From Caldanaerobius polysaccharolyticus DSM 13641 (lineage in GTDB: Bacteria; Bacillota; Thermoanaerobacteria; Thermoanaerobacterales; Caldanaerobiaceae): a stretch of DNA of 64,000 bases. The stretch lies in contig NZ_KE386495.1 in the NCBI RefSeq assembly GCF_000427425.1, positions 671,072 through 735,071 on the forward strand. The letters are read 5' to 3'. Position 1 is the first letter of the stretch. Each line of letters opens with the position of its first letter. The position numbers and the translations under genes are program-made. The notes under the pieces were generated by a model that had not been told where the DNA came from, made no database searches, and saw only the letters and a list, made by a program, of their open reading frames with translations. Positions 45,738-54,718 of the stretch are shown piece after piece.

Positions 45738-46394
45738 ATGGATGCATTTTTAACAGCTTTATTTATGGTGGTAGTTGCGGAAATGGGAGATAAAACGCAG
45801 CTTTTGTCCATGGCTTTTGCTACAAGGTACAGCGCTTTGAGCGTATTAACAGGTGTATTTATCGCTACGGTTCTAAACCACGCCCTGGCTGTTGTGGTAG
45901 GCACATACCTTGCAGAAGTAATACCTGTTTCGATAGTTCAGATAGTTGCGGCGCTGTCTTTTATGTTTTTCGGGCTGTGGACATTAAGGGGTGATAAGCT
46001 GGAAGGAGAGGACAAAGTAAAGACGAGGTATGGGCCCGTTTTTACCGTCGCTTTGGCTTTTTTTGTAGCGGAGATGGGCGATAAGACCCAGCTAGCCACG
46101 GTTGCCCTTGCAGCTAGATACCATAGCCCTGTACACGTGCTGATTGGAACGACGCTGGGTATGCTTATAGCGGACGGTATCGGTATAGTGATAGGCGATT
46201 ACCTTTCTAGGAAGGTATCTGAGGGCTTAATAAAAATCGTCTCTGCTGGTATTTTTATACTGTTTGGATTTGCCACCCTTTATGAGGCTATGGGATATAA
46301 CGCTATTACCATCGGTGTAATGGTATTTCTGGCGGTGCTAATGGGCGCGATAATATACGTAATGAAAAGAGAAAAAGACCTGGAAAAGCATTAG
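45738..46394 (+). CDS. TMEM165/GDT1 (UPF0016) family manganese exporter
   Basis: A 218-residue membrane protein of about six helices in two inverted halves, each with the family motif EMGDKTQL (near 14 and 113). Relatives such as MneA move Mn2+ out of the cell; the preceding riboswitch supports that role here. AAAGGAGGACAAGG lies before the ATG. Its last four bases overlap the convergent rqcH gene, with no terminator seen between them. Confidence 0.92.
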   Translation: MDAFLTALFMVVVAEMGDKTQLLSMAFATRYSALSVLTGVFIATVLNHALAVVVGTYLAEVIPVSIVQIVAALSFMFFGLWTLRGDKLEGEDKVKTRYGPVFTVALAFFVAEMGDKTQLATVALAARYHSPVHVLIGTTLGMLIADGIGIVIGDYLSRKVSEGLIKIVSAGIFILFGFATLYEAMGYNAITIGVMVFLAVLMGAIIYVMKREKDLEKH

Positions 46395-48103
46395 GTCTCC
46401 TCTAAATCCTCAATCTCGGGGTTTACCAATATGGTTTTATAGTTTTCGTATATAACCATGCCTGGCTTGGCGCCGTTAGGCTTTTTTACATATTTTCTCA
46501 AGGTGTAGTCTACAGGTACTTTGCTGGACTCCCTTGCCTTGCTGTAATAGGCCGCTAGCCTCGCAGCGGCCTCCAGGGTTTCAGGAGGCACCTCTTTGCC
46601 ATATGCCTTTATTATCACGTGAGAGCCGTGTACCTTGCTAGTGTGCAACCAAAGGTCTTCTGTTCTGGCAAAACGCAAAGTCAGATAGTCGTTTTGCATG
46701 TTGTTTTTGCCCACGTATATGTCAAAGCCGTTGTGCCTGTAATGCCTTGGTTTTGAACGGTATGTCATTTCTTTTTTTCCGGTGTTGTTTTTTATATACC
46801 CCTCTCTGATGAGCTCGGCTTTTATATCCAAGAGATCTGATTCATTCTCTGCCTGTTGGATATTTGTGAGCTGGCTTTCCAGGTAGTCTATCTCTTTTTT
46901 GTTTTCTTCAATCTGATCTAAGAGCATATTGTATGCGCTCTTTAGTTTATTGTATCGCTTGTAGTACCTCTGGGCGTTTTCGGCAGGGGTCAGTGAGGGA
47001 TCCATGGGGATGCTAATGGTATTTCCGTCGTAATAGTTGTACAGGTCAGCGCATTGCTGGCCTTTTTTCAGGTTGTACAGGTTGGCCGTGATGAGTTCAC
47101 CGTATAGCCTGTATTTCTCCCTGTCTTCTGCCTCTGCAAGATCTTCTTGCTGGATTTTTAATTTCTTGTAGCATCTGTCCAGATTGGTGTCGATGATCTT
47201 TTTGAGGTCTGATGAAAGCTGCTTTAATCTAGACTGCTTTGTAAAAACCGTGTAGTACTCGTCTAAAAGGCTGTTTACGCTGTCAAAATTTTTAAGCTCA
47301 CATTTACCTGCCAGATGGGTCAAATCTATGCAAGAAAAATCTTTGTACATCCCTGTTTTGCTGTCAATGGCGAGGCATGGATTATATCTGTTTGCCTTCA
47401 CTCCCTCAATTATACCTTTAAATACACTGTATAAAAGTTTTAAGTCAGCAGTACCTATGTTTTCTATTCCGGCCCTGAACAGGATTTCCCTGGACACCAG
47501 AGGGCTTATTCCCTGGATGTTATCGGTGAAAAAGGTCGAAACATCTTTACATCGTTTTATAAGCTCCTCCAATTGGTTTAGTTCCACGGAGTCAGGTGGC
47601 ACTTTCTCAGGAGTAGGGGGAAGCTGGTATTTAACCCCTGGCAATATCACCCTTCTGCTCATGTCCTGGGTTACATTTTTTATACAGGATATGATGGTCA
47701 TATCCTGATCGCACAGTATTATGTTGCTGTGCTTGCCCATGATTTCTACGGTGAGCGTTAAAACGATGGGATCTTCCAGCTCTGTCTTTGTCTTTACATC
47801 TATATAAAGGATCCTGTCAAAACCCTCCTGACGTATGCCGTGTATTATGCCTGCTAAGAGGTGTTTTCTCAGAGACATGCAAAAGGGAGGAGGTGTTACA
47901 GGATTTTCAAATTCTTGTCCTGTCAAGTGAATTCTGGCGCTACTAGCGTTTGACGATATCACCAGCTTGTAATTTTTTTTGTTGTTTCTTACAGAGATCC
48001 ATATTGTTTCGCTTTCAGGCTGATATATCTTTTCGATCTTGCCTCCTATTAATTCATTTAGTTCGCTTTTTAGGCAGTAAAGGGTAATGCCGTCTAAAGC
48101 CAT
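46391..48103 (-). CDS. rqcH: RqcH, Rqc2/NEMF homologue of ribosome quality control
   Basis: A 570-residue NFACT-family protein, often annotated as fibronectin/fibrinogen-binding. RqcH binds stalled 50S subunits and recruits tRNA-Ala to add poly-alanine tails. Domains in order are NFACT-N (about 1-215, with SLRKHLLAGII), helix-hairpin-helix-like and coiled-coil segments (about 220-430), and NFACT-R near the end, with DLWLHTSKVHGSHVIIK. GAGGTGATTTT lies before ATG 48103; five in-frame codons upstream overlap the ribosome binding site. Its promoter shares a -35 region with the divergent gene at 48200. Confidence 0.93.
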   Translation of the reverse strand: MALDGITLYCLKSELNELIGGKIEKIYQPESETIWISVRNNKKNYKLVISSNASSARIHLTGQEFENPVTPPPFCMSLRKHLLAGIIHGIRQEGFDRILYIDVKTKTELEDPIVLTLTVEIMGKHSNIILCDQDMTIISCIKNVTQDMSRRVILPGVKYQLPPTPEKVPPDSVELNQLEELIKRCKDVSTFFTDNIQGISPLVSREILFRAGIENIGTADLKLLYSVFKGIIEGVKANRYNPCLAIDSKTGMYKDFSCIDLTHLAGKCELKNFDSVNSLLDEYYTVFTKQSRLKQLSSDLKKIIDTNLDRCYKKLKIQQEDLAEAEDREKYRLYGELITANLYNLKKGQQCADLYNYYDGNTISIPMDPSLTPAENAQRYYKRYNKLKSAYNMLLDQIEENKKEIDYLESQLTNIQQAENESDLLDIKAELIREGYIKNNTGKKEMTYRSKPRHYRHNGFDIYVGKNNMQNDYLTLRFARTEDLWLHTSKVHGSHVIIKAYGKEVPPETLEAAARLAAYYSKARESSKVPVDYTLRKYVKKPNGAKPGMVIYENYKTILVNPEIEDLEET

Positions 48104-48125
48104 AAAATCACCTCGCATAAGACAG

Positions 48126-48154
48126 ATTATATATTAAAATCACTTCATTGACAA
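48126..48154 (-). promoter_or_regulatory. Sigma-A promoter of rqcH
   Basis: Minus strand TTGTCA (48149-48154), 17-nt spacer, TATAAT (48126-48131). Confidence 0.75.
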
Positions 48155-48177
48155 CAACGCGCTTTTAAAGATAAAAT
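48148..48177 (+). promoter_or_regulatory. Sigma-A promoter of the ChrB-N gene
   Basis: TTGACA (48148-48153), 18-nt spacer, TAAAAT (48172-48177). The -35 occupies the same bases as the -35 of rqcH on the other strand. Confidence 0.7.
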
Positions 48178-48199
48178 AAGTAATGTAGGTCGGTGAATT

Positions 48200-48730
48200 A
48201 TGATGAAGTGGTTGCTGGTAGTTTATAAAGTGCCTCCTGAGCCCTCTACAGCCCGCGTGTATGCCTGGAGGAAGTTAAAGGGCTTAGGGGGTTTATATAT
48301 TCAACAATCGGTTTGTATTCTGCCTTATACTCAACAAAATTCAGAGGGGATTTTAGATATTGAAAAGGATATGCAAAAATACGGTGGCGAGTTCTGGCAT
48401 TTTATAGTAGAGCAGTTCGATGAAAAAACCGAAAGCAAATTAATAAATCAATACAATGAGCTGAGGGACAGGGAATACGAAGAGATTGCTGATAAGTGCA
48501 ATGATTTTTACGCGGAGATTGAAAAAGAGACAAAGAACGAGAATTTTACATACGCTGAATTGGAAGAAAATGAAGATGAGTTGGAAAAACTGTGTAATTG
48601 GTTTTGTAAGGTGGTAAAGAGGGATCTATTTGGGGCCAGCAAGAAAGGTCAGGTAGAAGGAATGCTGGAGCAGTGTAAAAAATTGCTTGAAGAGTTTGCG
48701 CAGCGAGTATATAATACTGAAGAAAGTTAG
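48200..48730 (+). CDS. Stand-alone ChrB N-terminal domain protein
   Basis: A 176-residue protein starting KWLLVVYKVPPEPSTARVYAWRKLKGLGG, then QQSVCILP, which matches the N-terminal domain of ChrB, a chromate-resistance regulator. The C-terminal ChrB domain is missing; instead there is a charged helical tail (about 95-170) likely to form a coiled coil. Such stand-alone forms occur in Firmicutes with unknown function, and no chromate transporter is nearby. Two adjacent ATGs (48200, 48203) follow a weak ribosome binding site. It ends 10 nt before dapF, so the two may be cotranscribed. Confidence 0.75.
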   Translation: MMKWLLVVYKVPPEPSTARVYAWRKLKGLGGLYIQQSVCILPYTQQNSEGILDIEKDMQKYGGEFWHFIVEQFDEKTESKLINQYNELRDREYEEIADKCNDFYAEIEKETKNENFTYAELEENEDELEKLCNWFCKVVKRDLFGASKKGQVEGMLEQCKKLLEEFAQRVYNTEES

Positions 48731-48740
48731 GTGTATTGAT

Positions 48741-49547
48741 ATGAAATTTACGAAAATGCAGGGTACTGGAAACGACTTTGTCGTAGTGCAGGAAACCGAA
48801 ATAGAGGGCACAAAAGATTATGCAGCTATGGCGCGAAGGCTGTGCGACAGGCATTTTGGAATAGGAGCGGATGGCCTCATTGTCGTATGCCGATCAGAGG
48901 TTGCTGACATAAAGATGCGCATATTCAATGCTGATGGCAGTGAAGCTGAGATGTGCGGCAATGGCATAAGGTGTTTTTCAAAGTACGTATACGAGAGGAA
49001 TGTTTTGAATAAAGATAAGTTCAGGGTGGAAACGCTGGCTGGCGTGGTTGTACCCATGCTTGAAGTGGAGAACGGTATGGTGAAATCGGTTACTGTCAAT
49101 ATGGGCAATCCTGTATTTGACGATACGCTAATTGATTTTAAGTTGGATGTAAAAGACAGGTCTTTTTATATTACCTATGTGAACATGGGCGTACCTCATG
49201 TAGTTATATTTGTAGATGACATCTTGGTGGATGATATAGTGGAATACGGCCCTTTAATTGAGCGCCATAAATTGTTTCCCCAGGGCACCAATGTGAATTT
49301 CGTCAAGGTGGTGTCTAGGGACAGTTTATGGGTGAGGACATGGGAGAGAGGAGTGGGATTGACCTTGGCATGCGGCACTGGTACCTGCGCCAGTGCTGTG
49401 GCTGCTTGCAGGAGCGGAAAGGTTGAGCGGCGCGTGACCGCTCATCTTGCGGGAGGAGATCTGGGTGTGGAGTGGATGGACGATGGGTGTGTGTACATGT
49501 CTGGGCCTGCGGAAATAATTTTTGATGGTATAGTAAAATTAGCTTGA
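48741..49547 (+). CDS. dapF: Diaminopimelate epimerase
   Basis: Interconverts LL- and meso-diaminopimelate, needed for cell-wall cross-linking and lysine. The 268-residue protein has the two catalytic cysteine motifs NADGSEAEMCGNGIRCF and ACGTGTCAS, with MQGTGNDF at the start. Its presence implies a succinylase/acetylase-type or DapL route rather than meso-DAP dehydrogenase. AGGTG precedes ATG 48741; upstream in-frame codons lie in the previous gene. dapB is 20 kb away, so the pathway is scattered. Confidence 0.95.
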   Translation: MKFTKMQGTGNDFVVVQETEIEGTKDYAAMARRLCDRHFGIGADGLIVVCRSEVADIKMRIFNADGSEAEMCGNGIRCFSKYVYERNVLNKDKFRVETLAGVVVPMLEVENGMVKSVTVNMGNPVFDDTLIDFKLDVKDRSFYITYVNMGVPHVVIFVDDILVDDIVEYGPLIERHKLFPQGTNVNFVKVVSRDSLWVRTWERGVGLTLACGTGTCASAVAACRSGKVERRVTAHLAGGDLGVEWMDDGCVYMSGPAEIIFDGIVKLA

Positions 49548-49572
49548 TAATTATTCGATTTTTGTATAGAAT
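49544..49572 (+). promoter_or_regulatory. Sigma-A promoter of the remA-gmk-rpoZ run
   Basis: TTGATA (49544-49549), 17-nt spacer, TAGAAT (49567-49572), overlapping the dapF stop codon. Confidence 0.6.
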
Positions 49573-49630
49573 TAATATAAATTGAATATAAATTAATTCG
49601 CCATGCGCTGGGTGAGCGGGAGGTTGGTTT

Positions 49631-49930
49631 ATGAATTGTTCTAATATCAGGCTTATCAATATTGGTTTCGGGAACATCATTTCTGCCAATAAATTGGTGG
49701 CCATAGTGAGTCCTGAGTCCGCGCCTATTAAGAGGATAATTCAGGATGCCAGGGATAGGGGTATGCTTATAGATGCTACTTATGGGAGGAGGACGAGGGC
49801 GGTAATAATTACTGATAGCGACCACGTGATATTGGCAGCGGTGCAGCCGGAGACAGTGGCCAATCGCTTGAATTCCAAGGATTTTGGCTTGGACGAGAAT
49901 ATTCTGGATGAGCCCGATGAGGAAGAATGA
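49631..49930 (+). CDS. remA: Extracellular matrix regulator RemA family (DUF370)
   Basis: A 99-residue DNA-binding protein, slightly longer than the usual ~87-90 owing to an acidic tail ([12 protein letters not shown]). The core [23 protein letters not shown] and [16 protein letters not shown] is highly conserved. In Bacillus RemA activates biofilm matrix and osmoprotection genes. In Clostridia it nearly always precedes gmk, as here. GGGAGG lies before the ATG. What it controls in this organism is unknown. Confidence 0.93.
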   Translation: MNCSNIRLINIGFGNIISANKLVAIVSPESAPIKRIIQDARDRGMLIDATYGRRTRAVIITDSDHVILAAVQPETVANRLNSKDFGLDENILDEPDEEE

Positions 49931-49944
49931 GGTGAGAGGGTTTA

Positions 49945-50556
49945 ATGGAAAATGGGCTGTTGATCGTGTTATCAGGTCCTTCAGGGGCAGGTAAAGGAAC
50001 GCTGTGCAGGGAACTTTGCGAGAAAAGCGATAATTACAGGTTAAGCGTATCTGTGACCACTCGAAAGCCTAGAAAAGGAGAAGTAAATGGGAAGAATTAC
50101 TTCTTTGTAGATGAGGATCAGTTTAACAAAATGGTGGAAGATGATGAGCTGTTGGAATGGGCAAAGGTATACGGAAATTATTATGGAACGCCCAGGGATT
50201 ATGTAGAGCGGTGTTTAAAAGAAGGGTATGATGTGATACTGGAAATCGATATACAAGGCGCGTTAAAGGTCAAAGAAAAATTCCCTGAAGGTGTTTTTAT
50301 TTTTATACTCCCGCCATCTATGGAAGAGCTGAAAAATAGGATAGTCAAGCGTGGGACAGAATCAGAAGAGGAGATAATGAAGAGATTTAAATCGGCGTAC
50401 GAAGAGCTGAATTATATATCTAAATACGATTACGCTGTCATAAACGACGATGTTGAGCAGGCGATAAAAAAAATTCAGGCAATAATAATAGCTGAGAAGT
50501 GCAAAGTGAATAGGAATAAAGAGTACTATCTGAGCATAAGGGAGGGGTTACTGTGA
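49945..50556 (+). CDS. gmk: Guanylate kinase
   Basis: Phosphorylates GMP to GDP, and is a target of (p)ppGpp in Firmicutes. The 203-residue protein has the P-loop SGPSGAGKGTL, the GMP-binding region VSVTTRKPRKGEVNGKNYFFV, and EIDIQGALKVK. GAGGTGAGAGG lies before the ATG. It overlaps the rpoZ GTG start by four bases. Confidence 0.97.
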   Translation: MENGLLIVLSGPSGAGKGTLCRELCEKSDNYRLSVSVTTRKPRKGEVNGKNYFFVDEDQFNKMVEDDELLEWAKVYGNYYGTPRDYVERCLKEGYDVILEIDIQGALKVKEKFPEGVFIFILPPSMEELKNRIVKRGTESEEEIMKRFKSAYEELNYISKYDYAVINDDVEQAIKKIQAIIIAEKCKVNRNKEYYLSIREGLL

Positions 50557-50759
50557 TTTATCCGCCGATAAACGACCTTTTGGAAAAAGCCGAGGACAAG
50601 TATACCTTGGCTGTATTGGTGGCCAAAAGGGCAAGGCAGCTGGTTATGGGAGATAAGAAATTGGTGAATACGGACTCAGATAATCCTGTGGTCATAGCTA
50701 TAAACGAGATAGATCAGGGCAAGGTATCTTTTGAACGGACTAAAGTAGGTATAAAATAA
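50553..50759 (+). CDS. rpoZ: RNA polymerase omega subunit
   Basis: A 68-residue protein, YPPINDLLEKAEDKYTLAVLVAKRARQL, the standard omega core that helps assemble and stabilise beta-prime. GTG 50553 overlaps the gmk stop. Order remA-gmk-rpoZ-coaBC-priA is the usual clostridial one. Confidence 0.94.
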   Translation: MIYPPINDLLEKAEDKYTLAVLVAKRARQLVMGDKKLVNTDSDNPVVIAINEIDQGKVSFERTKVGIK

Positions 50760-50780
50760 TCTTTTTGTAGGGATGATGTT

Positions 50781-51974
50781 ATGTTAAAAGGCAAAAAAGT
50801 CGTCCTCGGTGTGACAGGGAGTATCGCGGCGTATAAAGCTGCAGAGATCACAAGAGCGCTAGTCAAGGAAAGAGCACTGGTCAAGGTCATCATGACGGCA
50901 TCTGCTACCCGCTTTATAACGCCGCTGACATTTCAGACCCTTTCAAATAACCCTGTAGCTGTAGATATGTTTGAAGAGCCTGTGGCCTGGGAAATTGAAC
51001 ATATATCTTTGGCTAAATGGGCTGATGTGTTTTTGATCGCGCCAGCCACAGCTAATGTCATAGGCAAGATGGCGGCGGGTATTGCCGACGACATGCTGAC
51101 CACGACCGTCATGGCCACCAGGGCTCCTGTGGTCGTGGCGCCGGCTATGAACGTCAACATGTACACCAATCCCATTACTCAACACAATATAGATGTGCTA
51201 AAGCAAAACGGTTATCACTTTGTCCAGCCTGAATCAGGGGAATTGGCCTGCGGCGACAGAGGTCAGGGGAGGCTGGCGGATATTAAGGACATTGTGGATT
51301 GCGTGAGATCCCTCTTCATCAAAAAGGACCTGGCAGGTAAGAGGATACTGGTTACCGCAGGTCCTACCAGGGAGCCCATTGACCCTGTAAGGTACATATC
51401 CAATTATTCCTCTGGCAAAATGGGTTATGCGCTGGCGAAAGCTGCAAGGGATAGAGGGGCAGAAGTGGTGTTAGTGTCAGGACCTGTATCTATAAGCCCG
51501 CCGTCAGGAGTGATGTTGGAGAGGATAAATACCGCTGAGGAAATGATGAGAAGCGTGTTGAAACACTTCGATAATGTAGATGCCGTAATAATGGCCGCAG
51601 CGGTAGCTGATTACAGACCTATGGAGTACAGTGAGGTCAAGATAAAAAAGTCCGATGAGGATATGGTGGTACATCTGGGTAAAAACCCTGATATATTAAA
51701 AGAACTGGGATTTAGGAAAGGCAAACAGGTGCTTATCGGGTTCGCTGCGGAAACCAATGATGTGATGCTTAACGCAGGCAAAAAGCTGAGGGAAAAAAAT
51801 CTGGACATGATCGTGGTCAACGATGTGACCCAACCTGGAGCGGGTTTTGAGGTAGATACGAACATAGTCAATGTGATGACAAGGGATGGAGATGTTAAGA
51901 GCTTTCCTTTAATGGATAAAGGAGAGCTATCCCATATGATACTGGATTTGGCAGTAGATTTAATGGTCAGGTAA
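50781..51974 (+). CDS. coaBC: Bifunctional phosphopantothenoylcysteine decarboxylase / phosphopantothenate-cysteine ligase
   Basis: Two coenzyme A synthesis steps in one 397-residue protein. The CoaC flavoprotein half (about 1-185) has GVTGSIAAYKAAEI, the catalytic His region WEIEHISLA, and APAMNVNMY. The CoaB half (about 186-397) starts ITVTAGPTREPID-like (here ILVTAGPTREPIDPV) and has SNYSSGKMGYALA and ADYRP. A GATGATG stretch gives a weak ribosome binding site before ATG 50781. Confidence 0.96.
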   Translation: MLKGKKVVLGVTGSIAAYKAAEITRALVKERALVKVIMTASATRFITPLTFQTLSNNPVAVDMFEEPVAWEIEHISLAKWADVFLIAPATANVIGKMAAGIADDMLTTTVMATRAPVVVAPAMNVNMYTNPITQHNIDVLKQNGYHFVQPESGELACGDRGQGRLADIKDIVDCVRSLFIKKDLAGKRILVTAGPTREPIDPVRYISNYSSGKMGYALAKAARDRGAEVVLVSGPVSISPPSGVMLERINTAEEMMRSVLKHFDNVDAVIMAAAVADYRPMEYSEVKIKKSDEDMVVHLGKNPDILKELGFRKGKQVLIGFAAETNDVMLNAGKKLREKNLDMIVVNDVTQPGAGFEVDTNIVNVMTRDGDVKSFPLMDKGELSHMILDLAVDLMVR

Positions 51975-52003
51975 CTGGCCATTTTTAATTAGGGGGAAAT
52001 CAC

Positions 52004-54223
52004 TTGAGGTTCGCTGAGGTCATAATTGATATCAATTCATCCAGCGTGGATAAAATCTACGATTACATTGTCCCCGAGGACATGGAATTGCAACCAGGTA
52101 TGAGGGTGGTAGTGGATTTTAATAGAAGGCTCATAGAGGGTTTTGTGGTGGGTATAAAAGAGACCAGCGAAATCCACATATCAAAGCTTAAAAGCGTCGT
52201 AAAGCTCATAGATTCCAAGCCGGTGTTGACGGGCAAACAGCTGGTTTTGGCTCATTGGATGAAAGAAAGGTATCTTTGCCATTTGGTAGAGGCTTTAAAG
52301 TGTATAATGCCTGTCGGCTCAAGTAAGTCCATGGAAACAGCTCGCATGATGATTACGTTAAGGGTGTCCGAGGATGAGGTGGTGCGATTTATATCTTCAA
52401 ATAGCAGAAATACCAGGCAGGTAGCCGTTTTAAGTGAACTTTTAAAAAATAAGCTGCATCCTTTAGCGGCTTCGCAGGTTATAAAGGCGACGGGTGCCGA
52501 CTATTCCGTATTAAAGCGCTTAAAGGAAATGGGGCTTGTAGACATCTTTTATGGAGACGTAGACAAAAACCCGTACACATCGTATCGCTGCAGCTTATCC
52601 GGGAAGTTAAAGCTGACCGCTGAGCAGCGCATGGCGCTGGATGAGATCAAAAAGGGGTTGGATGCCGGCAGCGGTAAGTATCTTTTGCACGGGGTGACAG
52701 GCAGTGGCAAGACTGAGGTTTTCCTGCAGGCGATAGAGTACAATATTGAAAAAGGCAAGGATGCCATAGTCCTGGTCCCTGAGATATCCCTGACGCCTCA
52801 GACCATAGAGCGCTTTAAAAGCAGGTTTAATGACGCCGTAGCTGTCTTACACAGCAGGCTTTCGGAGGGCGAGCGCGCCGACCAGTGGAAAAAAATAAGG
52901 GATGGAAAGGTAAAAATAGTTATAGGGGTGAGAAGCGGTGTGTTCGCCCCCTTTAAAAACCTTGGCCTGGTGATTGTGGACGAGGAACACGAAAACACTT
53001 ATAAGCAGTCGGATATGAGGCCCAAATACGATGCCCGTGAGGTGGCAGAAAAGAGATGTGAGATGGAAGGCGCCGTGCTGGTACTGGCATCTGCAACGCC
53101 TTCTGTTTTAAGTTATTACAGGGCGCAGCAAGGGCAGTTTAAGCTGCTTGAGTTGAAAAAAAGGATCAATAGTAATAATATGCCTTGTGTGCAAATCGTG
53201 GATATGAGGCAGGAACTGATGGCTGGCAATCGCTCTATTTTTAGCAGAGCGCTTTATCAGGAGATAAAAAGGGCTCTTGCGAAGCGTGAGCAGATGATAC
53301 TTTTTTTGAACAGAAGAGGTTATTATACCTTTGTGTCCTGCAGGATGTGCGGTTTTGTGATGAAATGCCCTCATTGCAACATATCCATGACATACCACGT
53401 GGAGGGAAAGCTTCGCTGTCATTACTGCGGTTACAGCGAGGATGTGCCTTCTGTATGCCCTTCCTGTGGGCAGAAAAGCATTAGATATTTTGGCATAGGC
53501 ACAGAAAGGGTGGAAAAAGAGATCAAAAGGCTTTTTCCTGAAATCAGGGTTCTCAGAATGGATGTAGACACCACGAGAAGAAAAGGCTCTTTTGAGAGGA
53601 TTTATAACGCGTTTAAAAACAGAGAGGCAGATGTCCTTATAGGAACCCAGATGATATCCAAAGGGTTGGATTTCCCAGGGGTCTCGCTGGTGGGCGTTAT
53701 AACGGCGGATACAGCATTGAATTTTCCGGATTATAACGCCTCTGAGCGAACGTTTCAGCTGATCACCCAGGTAGCGGGAAGAGCGGGCAGAGGTGATGGC
53801 GTTGGAAGGGTTATTGTTCAAACCTATTACCCGGATCATTACGCTATTCTATGCGCAAGAGACCATGACTACGAAGGATTCTATAGAAAGGAGATAGCAT
53901 TTCGAGAAAAAACAGGCTACCCTCCTTTTTCAGAGCTGGCGGTCTTTACCCTTTCAGGCCTTGACGATGAAATTGTGATGGAGAATTCTAAGCTGTTATA
54001 TGATATAATAAATGTGTGCAACGATGGCAGTGTGGAAGTATTTGCGCCGGTGCCTGCTTTGCTTCACAAGCTGAAAGACAGATACCGGTGGAATATTGTG
54101 TTAAAAAGCAGGCATGGCGATAAATTAAGGCGCGTTATAAGCCTTAGTTACGACAGGATAAAAGAGATAGGCAGCAAGGATATCTTGGTTTCTTACGATA
54201 TAAATTATGTAACACTGGCATAG
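52004..54223 (+). CDS. priA: Primosomal protein N' (replication restart helicase PriA)
   Basis: A 739-residue 3'-5' helicase that reloads the replisome at stalled forks. It shows an N-terminal DNA-binding domain (about 1-105), Walker A GVTGSGKTEV, the DEEH box, and the zinc-binding cysteine cluster (about 440-480, CRMCGF, CPHC, CHYC and CPSC). Helicase motif V is ISKGLDFPGV, and motif VI is QVAGRAGRG. The start is TTG 52004 after AGGGGGAAATCAC; the expected N-terminus FAEVIIDINSSSVDKIYDY follows at once. Confidence 0.97.
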   Translation: MRFAEVIIDINSSSVDKIYDYIVPEDMELQPGMRVVVDFNRRLIEGFVVGIKETSEIHISKLKSVVKLIDSKPVLTGKQLVLAHWMKERYLCHLVEALKCIMPVGSSKSMETARMMITLRVSEDEVVRFISSNSRNTRQVAVLSELLKNKLHPLAASQVIKATGADYSVLKRLKEMGLVDIFYGDVDKNPYTSYRCSLSGKLKLTAEQRMALDEIKKGLDAGSGKYLLHGVTGSGKTEVFLQAIEYNIEKGKDAIVLVPEISLTPQTIERFKSRFNDAVAVLHSRLSEGERADQWKKIRDGKVKIVIGVRSGVFAPFKNLGLVIVDEEHENTYKQSDMRPKYDAREVAEKRCEMEGAVLVLASATPSVLSYYRAQQGQFKLLELKKRINSNNMPCVQIVDMRQELMAGNRSIFSRALYQEIKRALAKREQMILFLNRRGYYTFVSCRMCGFVMKCPHCNISMTYHVEGKLRCHYCGYSEDVPSVCPSCGQKSIRYFGIGTERVEKEIKRLFPEIRVLRMDVDTTRRKGSFERIYNAFKNREADVLIGTQMISKGLDFPGVSLVGVITADTALNFPDYNASERTFQLITQVAGRAGRGDGVGRVIVQTYYPDHYAILCARDHDYEGFYRKEIAFREKTGYPPFSELAVFTLSGLDDEIVMENSKLLYDIINVCNDGSVEVFAPVPALLHKLKDRYRWNIVLKSRHGDKLRRVISLSYDRIKEIGSKDILVSYDINYVTLA

Positions 54224-54235
54224 GAGGAATACGGG

Positions 54236-54718
54236 TTGGCTATAAGAAATATCAGGAAATACAATGATGAGATCTTGAGGAAGAAATCAAAAAAAGTGGA
54301 AAAATTTGACGAGAGGTTAATGCAGCTTTTAAGCGATATGGCAGAGACGATGTACCAGGCCAATGGAGTGGGCCTTGCGGCTCCTCAGGTAGGGGTGTTA
54401 AAGAGAGTGGTGGTTATAGATACGGGAGATGGCCTTATTGAGTTGATAAACCCTGTGATAGTAGAACAGGAAGGAGAGCAAATAGAAGTGGAAGGGTGTT
54501 TGAGCATTCCCGATGTCCTGGGGGAGGTCAAAAGGCCCAAAAAGGTAAAGGTCAATGCTCAAGACAGATTCGGCAATAATATAAATGTGGCAGGAGAGGA
54601 TCTTTTGGCGAGGGCTATATGCCATGAGCTGGATCACCTGGATGGGGTGTTGTTCATAGATAAGGTGATAAGGTTTGTGGACAAAAATGAGCAGGATAAA
54701 GAAGTGAAGCGATCATGA
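54236..54718 (+). CDS. def: Peptide deformylase
   Basis: Removes the formyl group from nascent N-termini. The 160-residue protein has the three metal-site motifs [17 protein letters not shown] and HELDHLDG (zinc or iron ligands Cys and two His). The start is TTG 54236, 8 nt after AGGAGG. Its end overlaps fmt by four bases, as is usual for the def-fmt pair. Confidence 0.97.
   Translation: MAIRNIRKYNDEILRKKSKKVEKFDERLMQLLSDMAETMYQANGVGLAAPQVGVLKRVVVIDTGDGLIELINPVIVEQEGEQIEVEGCLSIPDVLGEVKRPKKVKVNAQDRFGNNINVAGEDLLARAICHELDHLDGVLFIDKVIRFVDKNEQDKEVKRS

Noticed and set aside
49315-49825. Long minus-strand frames opposite dapF and remA
   Set aside because: They are antisense to conserved, motif-bearing genes and lack ribosome binding sites.
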